Under the pieces are notes generated by a model. The model did not search any database, had not been told where the DNA came from, and saw only the letters and a program-made list of their open reading frames with translations. A program made the position numbers and the translations under genes. Source: an uncultured Ruminococcus sp. (lineage in GTDB: Bacteria; Bacillota; Clostridia; Oscillospirales; Acutalibacteraceae). From it: 64,000 nucleotides of DNA. Positions 53,285-61,425 of the stretch are shown one piece after another. Where the stretch lies: NCBI GenBank assembly GCA_902802985.1, contig CADCOE010000049.1, positions 26,431 through 90,430 of the forward strand, written 5' to 3'. Every line of letters begins with the position of its first letter. The stretch's first letter is position 1.

Positions 53285-54130
53285 TTATACGGTATCAATG
53301 AAATTGTCAATTAATCGTGTACTGCCGATATATACAGCAATGGCAACCAGTATGGTACCTTGCAGCTTATCTATCTTTTCAATCGTATCAAAATCTACGG
53401 CTTCAACATAATCAATTTTGGCAAGGGGCTCGGATGTTATTATCTCTCTGATGGCATCACAAACCACTTTAGCATTTCTTTCACCCTTTTTGACAAGCTC
53501 CTGCCCCACAAAAACAGACTTGCTGAGAATAAGTGCCGCTTTGCGTTCTTCCTCACTGAGATATTGATTTCTGGAACTTTTGGCAAGGCCATCTTTTTCT
53601 CTTACAATCGGGCACCCCACAATTTCTATCGGCATATTGAGATCCGTAACCATTCTTCGAATCACAGAAAGCTGCTGTGCATCCTTTTGTCCGAAATAAG
53701 CTCTGTCGGGCTGTACAATATTAAATAATTTAGTAACAACGGTACATACTCCACGGAAATGAATAGGACGGCTCTTGCCGCAAAGCTCACGAGTGGGACC
53801 GGTCATATCAACAAATGAACAAAAACCCTCGGGATACATTTCTTTCGGATCAGGGTAGATAATCAAATCGACTCCGTTATCCTCACAAAGCTTTGAATCA
53901 GCATCAAAATCTCTGGGGTATTTGTCAAGGTCTTCGTTGGGTGAAAACTGCATTGGATTAACAAATATGCTTAAAACCACCTTTTCGTTTTGCTCCGCTG
54001 CTTTTTGGACAAGACTCATATGTCCTTCGTGAAGATAGCCCATTGTCGGTACAAAACCCACTGTTTTCCCTTCATTTTTCCATTTTTTGACAATCGCTCT
54101 GGCTTCCACTGCTGTTGTTACTGTTTCCAT
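53285..54130 (-). CDS. panC: Pantothenate synthetase
   Basis: A 281-residue ATP-dependent ligase joining pantoate and beta-alanine. Signatures: VPTMGYLHEGHMSLV (HIGH-like), FVNPMQFSPNEDLDKYPR, VVTKLFNIVQPDRAYFGQKDAQQL, and SSRNQYLSEEER (KMSKS-like). Length is normal. It is separated from panB by 6 nt and from panD by 15 nt. Confidence 0.97.
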   Translation of the reverse strand: METVTTAVEARAIVKKWKNEGKTVGFVPTMGYLHEGHMSLVQKAAEQNEKVVLSIFVNPMQFSPNEDLDKYPRDFDADSKLCEDNGVDLIIYPDPKEMYPEGFCSFVDMTGPTRELCGKSRPIHFRGVCTVVTKLFNIVQPDRAYFGQKDAQQLSVIRRMVTDLNMPIEIVGCPIVREKDGLAKSSRNQYLSEEERKAALILSKSVFVGQELVKKGERNAKVVCDAIREIITSEPLAKIDYVEAVDFDTIEKIDKLQGTILVAIAVYIGSTRLIDNFIDTV

Positions 54131-54136
54131 AATATA

Positions 54137-54985
54137 TCAATCCTTTCGGGTATAAGCATTTCTAAGTTTCGTTATGATCGTTTTATCAATGGCATATCCG
54201 TGTTTTTCCTCTGGGTATACTCCGTTTTTTACTTCCTCATCGTACTGACGATAGGCATTGATCATTAATTCTCCTACCTTAGCAAATTGTTTGACAAACT
54301 TGGGTACATAATCGTTGAACATTCCCAGCATATCCTGATTAACAAGAACCTGTCCATCACAGTTGTTGCCCGCTCCGATACCGATTGTGGGAACATCCAG
54401 TAATTCGGTAACCAGTTTTGCCAGCTCCGCAGGCACACATTCCAATAACACACAAAAAGCTCCCGCCTTTTGTACAGCAAATGCATCCTCTATCAGTTGT
54501 TTTGCTGTTTCTTCAGTTTTTCCCTGAACTTTATAACCGCCAAACACATTCACCGATTGAGGGGTCAGCCCCAGATGAGCAATAACCGGAATTCCCGCAG
54601 AAGTAATGGCCTCTATCTGCGGACAAATCTTCGTTCCGCCTTCCAGCTTAACTGCATCAGCTCTTCCCTCTTTCATCAATCTGCCCGCATTAACCATCGC
54701 ATCGTGAACCGATGTTTGATAAGACATAAACGGCATATCCACTACCAGAAGACAATCACCTGCACCACGTGACACTGCCTTGCTGTGATGAATCATATCC
54801 TCCATTGTTACGGAAATGGTATCCTCATAACCGAGAATAACATTCCCCAAAGAATCCCCGACAAGAATAGAATTAATTCCTGCAGCATTCACCAGTTTCG
54901 CTGTGGAATAATCATATGCGGTCAGCATTGTCAATTTTTCGTGTTTTTGCTTGGCAGCAAGAAATGTTGATACAGTATTTTTCAT
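54137..54985 (-). CDS. panB: 3-Methyl-2-oxobutanoate hydroxymethyltransferase
   Basis: A 282-residue enzyme that adds a hydroxymethyl group from methylene-tetrahydrofolate to ketoisovalerate, the first pantothenate step. Motifs: [69 protein letters not shown], and [31 protein letters not shown] precedes the ATG. It is the first gene of the operon, with a leader of about 200 nt. Confidence 0.97.
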   Translation of the reverse strand: MKNTVSTFLAAKQKHEKLTMLTAYDYSTAKLVNAAGINSILVGDSLGNVILGYEDTISVTMEDMIHHSKAVSRGAGDCLLVVDMPFMSYQTSVHDAMVNAGRLMKEGRADAVKLEGGTKICPQIEAITSAGIPVIAHLGLTPQSVNVFGGYKVQGKTEETAKQLIEDAFAVQKAGAFCVLLECVPAELAKLVTELLDVPTIGIGAGNNCDGQVLVNQDMLGMFNDYVPKFVKQFAKVGELMINAYRQYDEEVKNGVYPEEKHGYAIDKTIITKLRNAYTRKD

Positions 54986-55194
54986 TTTTATCTCCCCTTG
55001 ATTTAGTTTGTATGAAGGGTTATTTTGAAAAAAGCCACGTAAACAGATACTGTGTGATACTGTAAAATATTGATCATTTTGCCAAGAGTGTTCTTAACTA
55101 CAGTCCTGTTACGAGAATACAAGCTGATTACATCATCAAAGCAAAAAATCAAATGATAATACGGTACGGTTTCTTTCAAATACCATCCGATGAT

Positions 55195-55223
55195 AATATA
55201 GCATATTTTTTGGGGATTGTAAA
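55195..55223 (-). promoter_or_regulatory. Promoter of the panB-panC-panD-coaBC operon
   Basis: Minus-strand TTTACA (55218-55223) and TATATT (55195-55200), 17-bp spacing, with TG one base before the -10 box. Transcription should start near 55188. Confidence 0.65.
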
Positions 55224-55281
55224 CATCCACATACAGCTTAAATTACTGTAAAAATAAAATTCAGTTTATTTGCAGGTCTAA

Positions 55282-55310
55282 TTGACATTAACATACGTCA
55301 ATGGTAAAAT
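55282..55310 (+). promoter_or_regulatory. Promoter of the DUF4854-like lipoprotein gene
   Basis: TTGACA (55282-55287) and TAAAAT (55305-55310), 17-bp spacing, TGG before the -10 box. Confidence 0.72.
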
Positions 55311-55362
55311 AAAAAATAAGCAATTATCCTAATATTCATCATTTTTTTCAGGAGGAGTTATT

Positions 55363-56013
55363 ATGAAAAATAAACTTAAAATAACCGCTGTTTTTGCCGC
55401 AGTCGTGGTAATGGCACTCTCTGCGTCAGCTTGTATGACTTTCAGTATCCCCGGTATAACTTCACAAACACAATCCGCCACGGAAGAAAGCAGTAAACTC
55501 GAAATAAGTATTGATAATTTTGAAGTAAGTGACATAAGTGATATTACAAATTCTGCTCCGGATACTTTGTCCGATCCTTCCGAATTGTCGGAGGAAAACA
55601 GCAGCGAAATCTCTTTCGATGACAGTTCTGTCGAAGAAAGCAGCTCGGCTTCTGTAGAAGCATCCGAAGAAAAGAAAAATACCATTTATGATATTTTTGA
55701 AAATGCCGATGCCAAACAGGAAATAGAACAAACAGAAAAAGCACAGACTACCGATCAATATTCACTGAAAATTTCTGCTTTGGACAGTGAAACCATCGTA
55801 TATACCTTCCAATTTACTTCTCCTATAGACAATTCGGACGGAACTTATACATCACTTCTTCAACAAGGTGCCGAACAACAAAAATCCTTCTTCGTTTCAA
55901 GTGTAAAAGCCCTTGAAACACAATACAATGTCGAAAACGTGAAACTGAAGATAGAGTACCTTAACTCTGACGGTTCTACGATTTTTGAACAAACATTTAC
56001 CAGCGAAGGCTGA
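55363..56013 (+). CDS. Putative lipoprotein, DUF4854-like
   Basis: A 216-residue exported protein. Residues 1-24 are a signal peptide ending in SASAC, a lipobox-like site with Cys24. Residues about 30-115 are a low-complexity Ser/Glu/Asp-rich linker. The C-terminal globular part (about 120-216) contains YSLKISALDSETIVYTFQFTSPID and ends with KLKIEYLNSDGSTIFEQTFTSEG, as in DUF4854 proteins of Clostridia. AGGAGG lies 7 nt before the ATG. Function unknown. It is followed at 37 nt by the PHP phosphatase gene, which may be co-transcribed. Confidence 0.78.
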   Translation: MKNKLKITAVFAAVVVMALSASACMTFSIPGITSQTQSATEESSKLEISIDNFEVSDISDITNSAPDTLSDPSELSEENSSEISFDDSSVEESSSASVEASEEKKNTIYDIFENADAKQEIEQTEKAQTTDQYSLKISALDSETIVYTFQFTSPIDNSDGTYTSLLQQGAEQQKSFFVSSVKALETQYNVENVKLKIEYLNSDGSTIFEQTFTSEG

Positions 56014-56050
56014 CAGACATTGATCACTATAAGAAAGGGGCAGACTCGTT

Positions 56051-56845
56051 TTGATCACCAACTTTCACACACATACCAACCGTTGCTGCCACGCTGAAGG
56101 ATTAGAAGAAGATTATGTTTCGGAAGCAATCAGGCAGGGTGTTGTACAGATGGGATTTTCTGATCATGCCCCTTTCCCTGATTATGACTTCGGATTCCGT
56201 ATGCAATACAACGAACTGAATGACTATCTCAGTGCGATTGAACAATCCCAACGAAAACACAAGGGTGAAATTCAGTTGTTCAAAGGACTGGAAATAGAAT
56301 ATTTTCCCCATTATCAAAATTATTACCGTGAACTTTTCGACAAATACCGTCTTGACTATCTTGCTTTAGGCGAACATATGTACATTGATGCTAACGGTAA
56401 AAGAAAAAATATTTTCTTTGCTAATTCCACACAAGATTATATTGATTATGCCAATGCTGTCTGCGAAGCAATCGAAACAAAATTATTCAGCTTTGTTGCT
56501 CATCCCGATGTGATGTTTACCAATCCATTTAACTGGGACAGCAGCTGTGAAAACGCAAGCAGATTGATCATTGACTGTGCAGAAAAAAATGATGTGATAT
56601 TGGAATTTAATGCAAACGGTATCCGGAAAAATGTTCGTGCTTATCCCGAAGGTATACGCTGTCCTTACCCGCATAAAAGTTTTTGGGAAATAGTACAAAA
56701 AACCAATATCCGTGTTATTATCGGATCAGACAATCATATACCCTCTCAAATACATGATGATTATGTTAGAAAAGCGGAACAAATGGCACACCGTTGGGGG
56801 TTGAATGTTGTTCAATCTATTGATTTTCATTCGTATAAATATTGA
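56051..56845 (+). CDS. PHP-domain histidinol-phosphatase-like phosphoesterase
   Basis: A 264-residue metal-dependent phosphoesterase. The four PHP motifs are present: NFHTHTNRCCHAEG, GFSDHAPFP, LGEHMYID with FVAHPDVM, and IIGSDNHIPSQI. Layout and length match HisK/HisJ-type histidinol-phosphatase, which makes histidinol for histidine synthesis. Other PHP phosphatases share the fold, and no other his gene is nearby, so the substrate is inferred. The start is a TTG at 56051 with AAAGGGG 10 nt upstream; it directly precedes the first metal motif, so no longer start is needed. Confidence 0.85.
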   Translation: MITNFHTHTNRCCHAEGLEEDYVSEAIRQGVVQMGFSDHAPFPDYDFGFRMQYNELNDYLSAIEQSQRKHKGEIQLFKGLEIEYFPHYQNYYRELFDKYRLDYLALGEHMYIDANGKRKNIFFANSTQDYIDYANAVCEAIETKLFSFVAHPDVMFTNPFNWDSSCENASRLIIDCAEKNDVILEFNANGIRKNVRAYPEGIRCPYPHKSFWEIVQKTNIRVIIGSDNHIPSQIHDDYVRKAEQMAHRWGLNVVQSIDFHSYKY

Positions 56846-56950
56846 ATATATCGGTTAACTACGGAAAAGATAAATACAAATCATCCATCAATTTTATCGG
56901 CAAATATTAAAATTTGCCGATTTCAATTTATCAATTAAAGGATAAGAACA

Positions 56951-58213
56951 ATGAAAACAAAAAAACTGTTATCGAATTGTATGTTATTTTTACTGATCGG
57001 TTCTATGCTTGCCGCTTGTCCGAGCTGCAGCAATCACAATAATAGCAATAACAACCACCATCCCAACAGTTCACCGGCTTCTTCAACTCAAAGTTCGGTA
57101 TCATCAAAACAACTTTCTTTGGATCCGAATAACAGTAAAGAAAATTCCGATCTTGATGGTGCTGAATACCAAAAGCTCATCAATGACGATGGTATTTTTT
57201 CTGCTAACTACCAAAAAGCATACGATCGTATGAAAAAAATGTCTCTCAATGAAAAAATCGGTCAAATGCTCTATGCCCATTGCCCCATCAGCAATGGTGT
57301 GGAAACGGCTAGAAAATATCACCTGGGCGGATATGTCCTTTTTGGAGATAATTTTGCAGATAAAACCAAAGAGGATGTTATTGTCGAAATGAAATCTTAT
57401 GTTAACTCTCAGGATATTCCGATGACACTTTCGGTTGACGAGGAGGGCGGTGAGGTAACAAGAATTAGCGGTAAAGCCGCATTAATCGACCACGAGTTCT
57501 TATCCCCCAGAGAATTATACAATGAGGGAGGAATGGAACAAATTCGATTTGACGCAGATGAAAAATCAAAATTTTTGAAGCAACTATGGATCGATACTAA
57601 TTTGGCACCCGTTTGTGACATATCCACTGATGAAAACGACTTTATGTACAGTCGTTCCATCGGTCTTAGCCCACAAGATACTGCTGAATTTGTTAAAACA
57701 GTAACTGAAATCAGCCAAAAAAACGGTGTTTCCGTTGCGCTGAAGCATTTTCCCGGATATGGCAGCAATCTTGATACGCATACGGGAATTGCCATTGACG
57801 ACAGAGATTATGCCGAATTTGAAAATAGTGAATTTATCCCCTTTAAAGCGGGAATTGATGCAGGGGCACATTTAGTACTTGTCAGCCACAATATTGTAAA
57901 TTGTATGGACAGTAAAATGCCTGCTTCCATCTCCCCTCAAGTTCATACCATTCTTAGAGAAAAATTAGGTTTTACAGGTATTATTATCACTGATGACCTC
58001 ATTATGGATGCTGTAACGGAATATTCAGGAGAATATCCCCCTGTGGTGAACGGAGTCCTTGCCGGAAATGATATGTTGATCGTAGGTGATGCAGAAACCG
58101 CTTTTAATGATATTCAATCAGCAGTAGAAAATAAAGTGATCGATGAAAAACAGATTGATACTGCTGTTTTGAGAATTCTTGCGTGGAAATATACAACAGG
58201 TCTTATGAAATAA
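56951..58213 (+). CDS. GH3 beta-N-acetylhexosaminidase lipoprotein (NagZ-like)
   Basis: A 420-residue lipoprotein. The signal peptide ends in a lipobox MLAAC (C23), then a short Asn/His/Ser-rich linker (to about 75). The GH3 domain (about 95-420) shows MSLNEKIGQMLY, LSVDEEGGEVTRI, LAPVCDIS, the substrate loop KHFPGYGSNLDTHTG and the nucleophile Asp in IIITDDLIMDAV. The KHFPG(Y/H)G loop is the NagZ type that releases N-acetylglucosamine from muropeptides. Being extracellular, it would act in wall turnover or scavenging. AAAGGA precedes the ATG. Confidence 0.9.
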   Translation: MKTKKLLSNCMLFLLIGSMLAACPSCSNHNNSNNNHHPNSSPASSTQSSVSSKQLSLDPNNSKENSDLDGAEYQKLINDDGIFSANYQKAYDRMKKMSLNEKIGQMLYAHCPISNGVETARKYHLGGYVLFGDNFADKTKEDVIVEMKSYVNSQDIPMTLSVDEEGGEVTRISGKAALIDHEFLSPRELYNEGGMEQIRFDADEKSKFLKQLWIDTNLAPVCDISTDENDFMYSRSIGLSPQDTAEFVKTVTEISQKNGVSVALKHFPGYGSNLDTHTGIAIDDRDYAEFENSEFIPFKAGIDAGAHLVLVSHNIVNCMDSKMPASISPQVHTILREKLGFTGIIITDDLIMDAVTEYSGEYPPVVNGVLAGNDMLIVGDAETAFNDIQSAVENKVIDEKQIDTAVLRILAWKYTTGLMK

Positions 58214-58218
58214 TTTCT

Positions 58219-58264
58219 TAGTAATATACTCCCCCACCTATGAAGGTGGGGGAGTATATTACTA
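58219..58264. repeat. Perfect 20-bp palindromic hairpin
   Basis: Arms 58219-58238 and 58245-58264 are a perfect inverted repeat with six-base loop TATGAA; the core is CTCCCCCACC/GGTGGGGGAG. There is no T-run on either side, so it is not a classic terminator, although it lies between convergent genes and overlaps the stop codon of the thioredoxin-like gene. It resembles the end hairpins of IS200/IS605-type elements. Confidence 0.7.
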
Positions 58265-58609
58265 TCTGTTCTCCTTTTGGTACTCCAGTAATACCTCATC
58301 AATATATTCCGCATATGTACTGGGCGGATTGGCACCTTCGATACGATCGGATATTTTACCGTTTCTCAGAATAATCACAACCGGTGTGCTTTCTATTTTA
58401 AATCTTGAGGCAATATCGGGTGATTGTTCTATATCCAAAGCTACTACACGAATATTGTCATAGTATTCGTCCGCAATTTCTTCCAATATCGGCTCTAACC
58501 CTCTGCTGTGTACACAATATTCAGAATAAAAAAATACAAGAACTACTCCTTTTTGTGTTCTTTCATCAAAATCATACGAATCTGTATGAATTATGTCATC
58601 ATTCATCAT
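58262..58609 (-). CDS. Thioredoxin-fold protein with CxxS active site
   Basis: A 115-residue cytosolic protein of the thioredoxin fold: VVLVFFYSEYCVHSRGLEPIL (active-site region), VVALDIEQSPDIASRFKIESTPVVIILRNGKISDRIEG with the cis-Pro in STPVV, and a C-terminal helix. The usual CGPC is replaced by CVHS. The second, resolving cysteine is missing, so normal disulfide exchange is unlikely; a monothiol, isomerase or chaperone role is possible. Either of two adjacent ATG codons could be used (GGAG at 6 or 9 nt). Single gene. Confidence 0.82.
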   Translation of the reverse strand: MMNDDIIHTDSYDFDERTQKGVVLVFFYSEYCVHSRGLEPILEEIADEYYDNIRVVALDIEQSPDIASRFKIESTPVVIILRNGKISDRIEGANPPSTYAEYIDEVLLEYQKENR

Positions 58610-58699
58610 CTATCGCTCCTAATTTATTTTTTTCCCACCCTTAATAACGGCAAGTTTCGCATTGAATTAATGCTATATTTTTAATACAAAAGAAATCGG

Positions 58700-59077
58700 T
58701 CACTTAATTCTGCGAGCTTCGTCAATCCTGGCTCTGAGCATTACAGCCATTTTCCCCACAACAGGAAGAACATTCTGCTCGAATTTGACAGCTGACACAA
58801 TCCCCATTATCGTCAGAAGAATATAGGAGACCGTGATGGCAATAGATATGAGAAAGCTCAGTATTATCTGTATGGGAGGAATAAATGAAAGCAAAAACGA
58901 TAATAGGGCATTCATCATATACAGCAGTCCGAAAACACAAAACAGCACTCCCCCTTGGTATTTATGAAACCTCAGGTCGGGATTGCTGCGTTCAACAGCA
59001 AAGTGCCCGATCACAAACAACACACCGATATATGAAATTGCCGAGAGAAAACGTATGTTTTGATTATTTTCGTTCAT
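58700..59077 (-). CDS. DUF4870-like membrane protein
   Basis: A 125-residue protein with three or four hydrophobic segments. The family phrase ISYIGVLFVIGHFAVERSNPDLRFHKYQGGVLFCVFGLLYMMNALL (conserved RFHKYQG) is present. A short basic C-terminal helix (MLRARIDEARRIK) ends it. Function of the family is unknown. GGAGG precedes the ATG by 9 nt. It is 90 nt from the thioredoxin-like gene on the same strand, so co-transcription is possible. Confidence 0.8.
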   Translation of the reverse strand: MNENNQNIRFLSAISYIGVLFVIGHFAVERSNPDLRFHKYQGGVLFCVFGLLYMMNALLSFLLSFIPPIQIILSFLISIAITVSYILLTIMGIVSAVKFEQNVLPVVGKMAVMLRARIDEARRIK

Positions 59078-59241
59078 ACTGACCGCCTCCTGTGTAAAAG
59101 CTACATATTATTTTATAATATTATTGAAATAAATGCAAGATATTATGTTTGCATCCGGGAATAACCGAAAGCTTTGTTTCATATAGATGTTGTGAAAAAG
59201 CATCGGAGGCTTTGCCTCAGCAAGAAAGGAATGAAAGCAAA

Positions 59242-60216
59242 ATGGCAGGATACTATCCTGAAGGCAGACTTATCAACACGGTGGAAAATCTTTCCTCTAT
59301 ATCTTCTCTGTCTCAACTGACAGAGGCATATCATGACGGGAAAATTCTTGAAGCAAGGGCGATAGTTTGTGACTCCGCCCACAATTTGATTGTTGACCTT
59401 GGCTGTATCAAGGGAATTATTCCAAGAGAAGAAGGAGCCATTGGCATACGTGAGGGTACGGTAAGAGATATTGCAGTGATTTCAAGAGTAAATCGCCCCG
59501 TATGCTTTGTGATTACAGAATTCAGAAAAAATGAATCGGGCAGAACGGTTGCCATTCTTTCCAGACGGCTGGCACAGGAAAGATGTATGCATGAATATAT
59601 TATGGAATTAGCACCGGGTGATGTCATTGATGCCAAAATCACTCATCTTGACTCATTTGGTGCATTTGCAGATATTGGATGCGGTATCGTTTCTCTTTTG
59701 CCGATCGATTCTATTTCAGTATCTCGTATTGATCATCCCCGTGAACGTTTTTCTGTGGGAATGGAAATCAAAGCAGTTGTTAAAACTATCGAAAATGGCA
59801 GAATTAGTCTTACCCATAAGGAACTTCTGGGTACTTGGGAGGAAAATGCGTGTCGATTTGAGGTAGGTGAAACCGTAGCAGGAATTATTCGTTCGGTGGA
59901 AGAATACGGAGCTTTTGTAGAACTCGCTCCTAACCTCGCGGGACTTGCCGAAATGAAAGACAATATCCGGGCTGGTCAACAAGCCAGTGTTTATATTAAA
60001 AACATCATCCCCGGAAGAATGAAAATCAAGCTGATTATTATTGATACCTTTGATTACGAATATATGCCACAGCAACCCGAATATTTCTTTGAAGGCACAC
60101 ATATGAAGCGTTTTCGTTATTCACCGCCCAACTCAGATAAAGTGATTGAAACTCATTTTGATCTTGAAGCTTCAGACAACATTAACTGTCGCTATGTGGT
60201 TTCTAATCCAGCATAA
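59242..60216 (+). CDS. S1 RNA-binding-domain protein (ribosomal protein S1-like)
   Basis: A 324-residue protein with S1/OB-fold repeats. Domain 1 is about 40-110 (ARAIVCDSAHNLIVDLGCIKGIIPREE). Domain 2 is about 125-200 (GDVIDAKITHLDSFGAFADIGCGIVSLLPIDSISVSRIDHPRERFSVGMEIKAVV). Domain 3 is about 210-275 (GETVAGIIRSVEEYGAFVELAPNLAGLAEMKDN). The GAF(A/V)(D/E) strand is the S1 hallmark. It is shorter than canonical S1 and resembles the S1-like proteins of Clostridia that act in mRNA binding. The ATG at 59242 has AAGGA upstream at about 11 nt; the frame can be read back to a TTG at 59149, but without a ribosome-binding site. Confidence 0.85.
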   Translation: MAGYYPEGRLINTVENLSSISSLSQLTEAYHDGKILEARAIVCDSAHNLIVDLGCIKGIIPREEGAIGIREGTVRDIAVISRVNRPVCFVITEFRKNESGRTVAILSRRLAQERCMHEYIMELAPGDVIDAKITHLDSFGAFADIGCGIVSLLPIDSISVSRIDHPRERFSVGMEIKAVVKTIENGRISLTHKELLGTWEENACRFEVGETVAGIIRSVEEYGAFVELAPNLAGLAEMKDNIRAGQQASVYIKNIIPGRMKIKLIIIDTFDYEYMPQQPEYFFEGTHMKRFRYSPPNSDKVIETHFDLEASDNINCRYVVSNPA

Positions 60217-60235
60217 AAATGGATAGTATTCCTCT

Positions 60236-60268
60236 AACGGTGTAGCATATCGCTATACCGTTTGTTTT
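60236..60268 (+). terminator. Terminator of the S1-domain gene
   Basis: Stem AACGGTGTAGC/GCTATACCGTT (60236-60246, 60252-60262; one wobble) with tail TGTTTTG. Confidence 0.8.
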
Positions 60269-60297
60269 GAAAAATTCATTAAAAACTTAACTCAAAT

Positions 60298-60342
60298 GGG
60301 CAACTCATCCCCCCGCTCCTAAGGCAGTGGGATGAGTTGCCC
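60298..60342. repeat. 14-bp perfect palindrome (possible IS200/IS605-type end hairpin)
   Basis: Arms GGGCAACTCATCCC (60298-60311) and GGGATGAGTTGCCC (60329-60342) enclose a 17-base inner part. There is no T-run, and a terminator for the preceding gene already lies upstream. Hairpins of this kind mark ends of IS200/IS605 elements and their short non-autonomous derivatives; no transposase gene is present. Confidence 0.6.
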
Positions 60343-60384
60343 TAATATCGCAAAACAGTTCATCAGCCGCAGATTGATTCTTCC

Positions 60385-60414
60385 TTGACACTGTTAAGAT
60401 ATGTATACTAAAAT
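60385..60414 (+). promoter_or_regulatory. Promoter of the candidate small RNA
   Basis: TTGACA (60385-60390, perfect) and TAAAAT (60409-60414), 18-bp spacing. Transcription would start near 60421, at the base of the structured element. Confidence 0.55.
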
Positions 60415-60420
60415 GTGTAA

Positions 60421-60525
60421 AAAGGTTTCCAAAAGTTGTCCGTAAGACAACAGTACCGTAGGGAGTACGGGAAAGATTTGCCCCATCAAAAATCCCTAGC
60501 CTTGGAAATTGACACCCGTTTTTTG
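60421..60525 (+). ncRNA. Candidate structured small RNA (pseudoknot-like fold)
   Basis: About 100 nt following a consensus promoter. A closing stem TTTCCAA/TTGGAAA (60426-60432, 60502-60508; extendable by G-U pairs) encloses hairpin TTGTC-CGTAA-GACAA (60436-60450) and hairpin CCGTA-GGGAG-TACGG (60456-60470). The second loop, with its flanks (TAGGGA), can pair with TCCCTA at 60493-60498, forming a pseudoknot. A T-run (60519-60524) follows. No protein frame. It does not match 6S, SRP RNA, tmRNA or a riboswitch I know. An omega-RNA relic of a TnpB-type element is one possibility. Confidence 0.55.
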
Positions 60526-60529
60526 ATAT

Positions 60530-61168
60530 TTAGAAACCGATCTTATAATTTTGTGCAGCTTGCACAGCAATCCTCCACAATGCTATGATGATGCACGCCG
60601 CAGCAATACCGCTTGCTGATATAAACAATACTCTATTTGCCAATCCCTTCGATGAACAAACAGAAAAACAAAATCCTTTTTTCATAGGATAGATCAACTG
60701 TACTTTTTTCTTATTCAATAAATCAATGAAAATATGCGAAATAAATCCCACTGCAAAATACGGAGCTGCTGTCGGCATCGCTATTCCGATACAGGCAGTA
60801 AAAATAATCAATCCTACAATCGAATGCATAAATGTACGGTGTTTCGTCCCTTTACCGAATGCACCTACAGCAATAAATATGACTGTAGGTCCTAATACTT
60901 GAACAATACTTTCATTGTTCATCAGATAATTTTTTATCCCTATATGGAATATCCATTCTAATATGATAACGACTGCAGCAATCACAACAGTCACAGCAAC
61001 GACAATATCCGCTTTTTTATGAGAATCACTAGTACCAATATCAATATCCGGCAATAATCCCCCCAATGCTCCTGCAGCCGTTCCAACGACCAATGCCGGT
61101 ATGTTATCCGGTGGAAACAAAGCCAATGCAGCGGCTACCCCTACGGCTAAATGTGTACGTCCAAGCAT
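60530..61168 (-). CDS. YdjM/DUF457-type membrane-bound metal-dependent hydrolase
   Basis: A 212-residue membrane protein with about five hydrophobic segments. Family motifs: N-terminal MLGRTHLAVGVAAALAL (conserved T-H), GGLLPDIDIGTSDSHKKAD (P-D-x-D), HRTFMHSIVGLI (HR-x-x-x-H-S) and FAVGFISHIFIDLLNKKKVQLIYPMKK (S-H-x-x-x-D). These His/Asp residues form the presumed metal site. Homologues such as E. coli YdjM are LexA-regulated; no LexA box was searched here. GGAGGAG precedes the ATG. Single gene. Confidence 0.88.
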   Translation of the reverse strand: MLGRTHLAVGVAAALALFPPDNIPALVVGTAAGALGGLLPDIDIGTSDSHKKADIVVAVTVVIAAVVIILEWIFHIGIKNYLMNNESIVQVLGPTVIFIAVGAFGKGTKHRTFMHSIVGLIIFTACIGIAMPTAAPYFAVGFISHIFIDLLNKKKVQLIYPMKKGFCFSVCSSKGLANRVLFISASGIAAACIIIALWRIAVQAAQNYKIGF

Positions 61169-61285
61169 ATTGCTCCTCCTGTTTTACTTGATACTTTTGT
61201 CATTATCATAACATTTTTTGACATTATATTCAACTTAATACTACAAATTTGATCTCCGTTTTGATACAAAATTTTATACAAAAAT

Positions 61286-61326
61286 AAAATCTCCTGAAAA
61301 TAATTTTACATTCAGGAGATTTTTTG
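61286..61326. terminator. Terminator near the plsY end
   Basis: Stem AAAATCTCCTGAA/TTCAGGAGATTTT (61286-61298, 61311-61323) with T-runs outward. It is 100 nt past the plsY stop and ends der-plsY on the minus strand. Confidence 0.8.
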
Positions 61327-61425
61327 TATTACATTTTGTCTGTTTGATGCAGCTGTTTTCGAAAAAACAGGTTATCTTTGCGTAACCGGTGCCCCCTAAA
61401 AAGTTCTCTTGATCGTGTTCTGTTA

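Larger units (their letters stand above)
54986..55362. other. Divergent promoter region of the pan operon and the DUF4854-like lipoprotein
   Basis: About 375 bases. It holds two divergent promoters (55195-55223 minus, 55282-55310 plus) and the 200-nt panB leader. A 75-codon frame at 55003-55230 overlaps the promoter and has no ribosome-binding site, so it is not called. No recognisable riboswitch was seen in the leader. Confidence 0.6.
60217..60529. other. Intergenic region with terminator, palindrome and candidate RNA
   Basis: About 310 bases between convergent genes, without an open frame of note. In order it holds the S1-gene terminator, a 14-bp palindrome, a consensus promoter and a structured-RNA candidate, each listed separately. 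Confidence 0.7.

Noticed and set aside
55003..55230. 75-codon minus-strand frame upstream of panB
   Set aside because: No ribosome-binding site, overlaps the pan promoter, and shows no recognisable domain.
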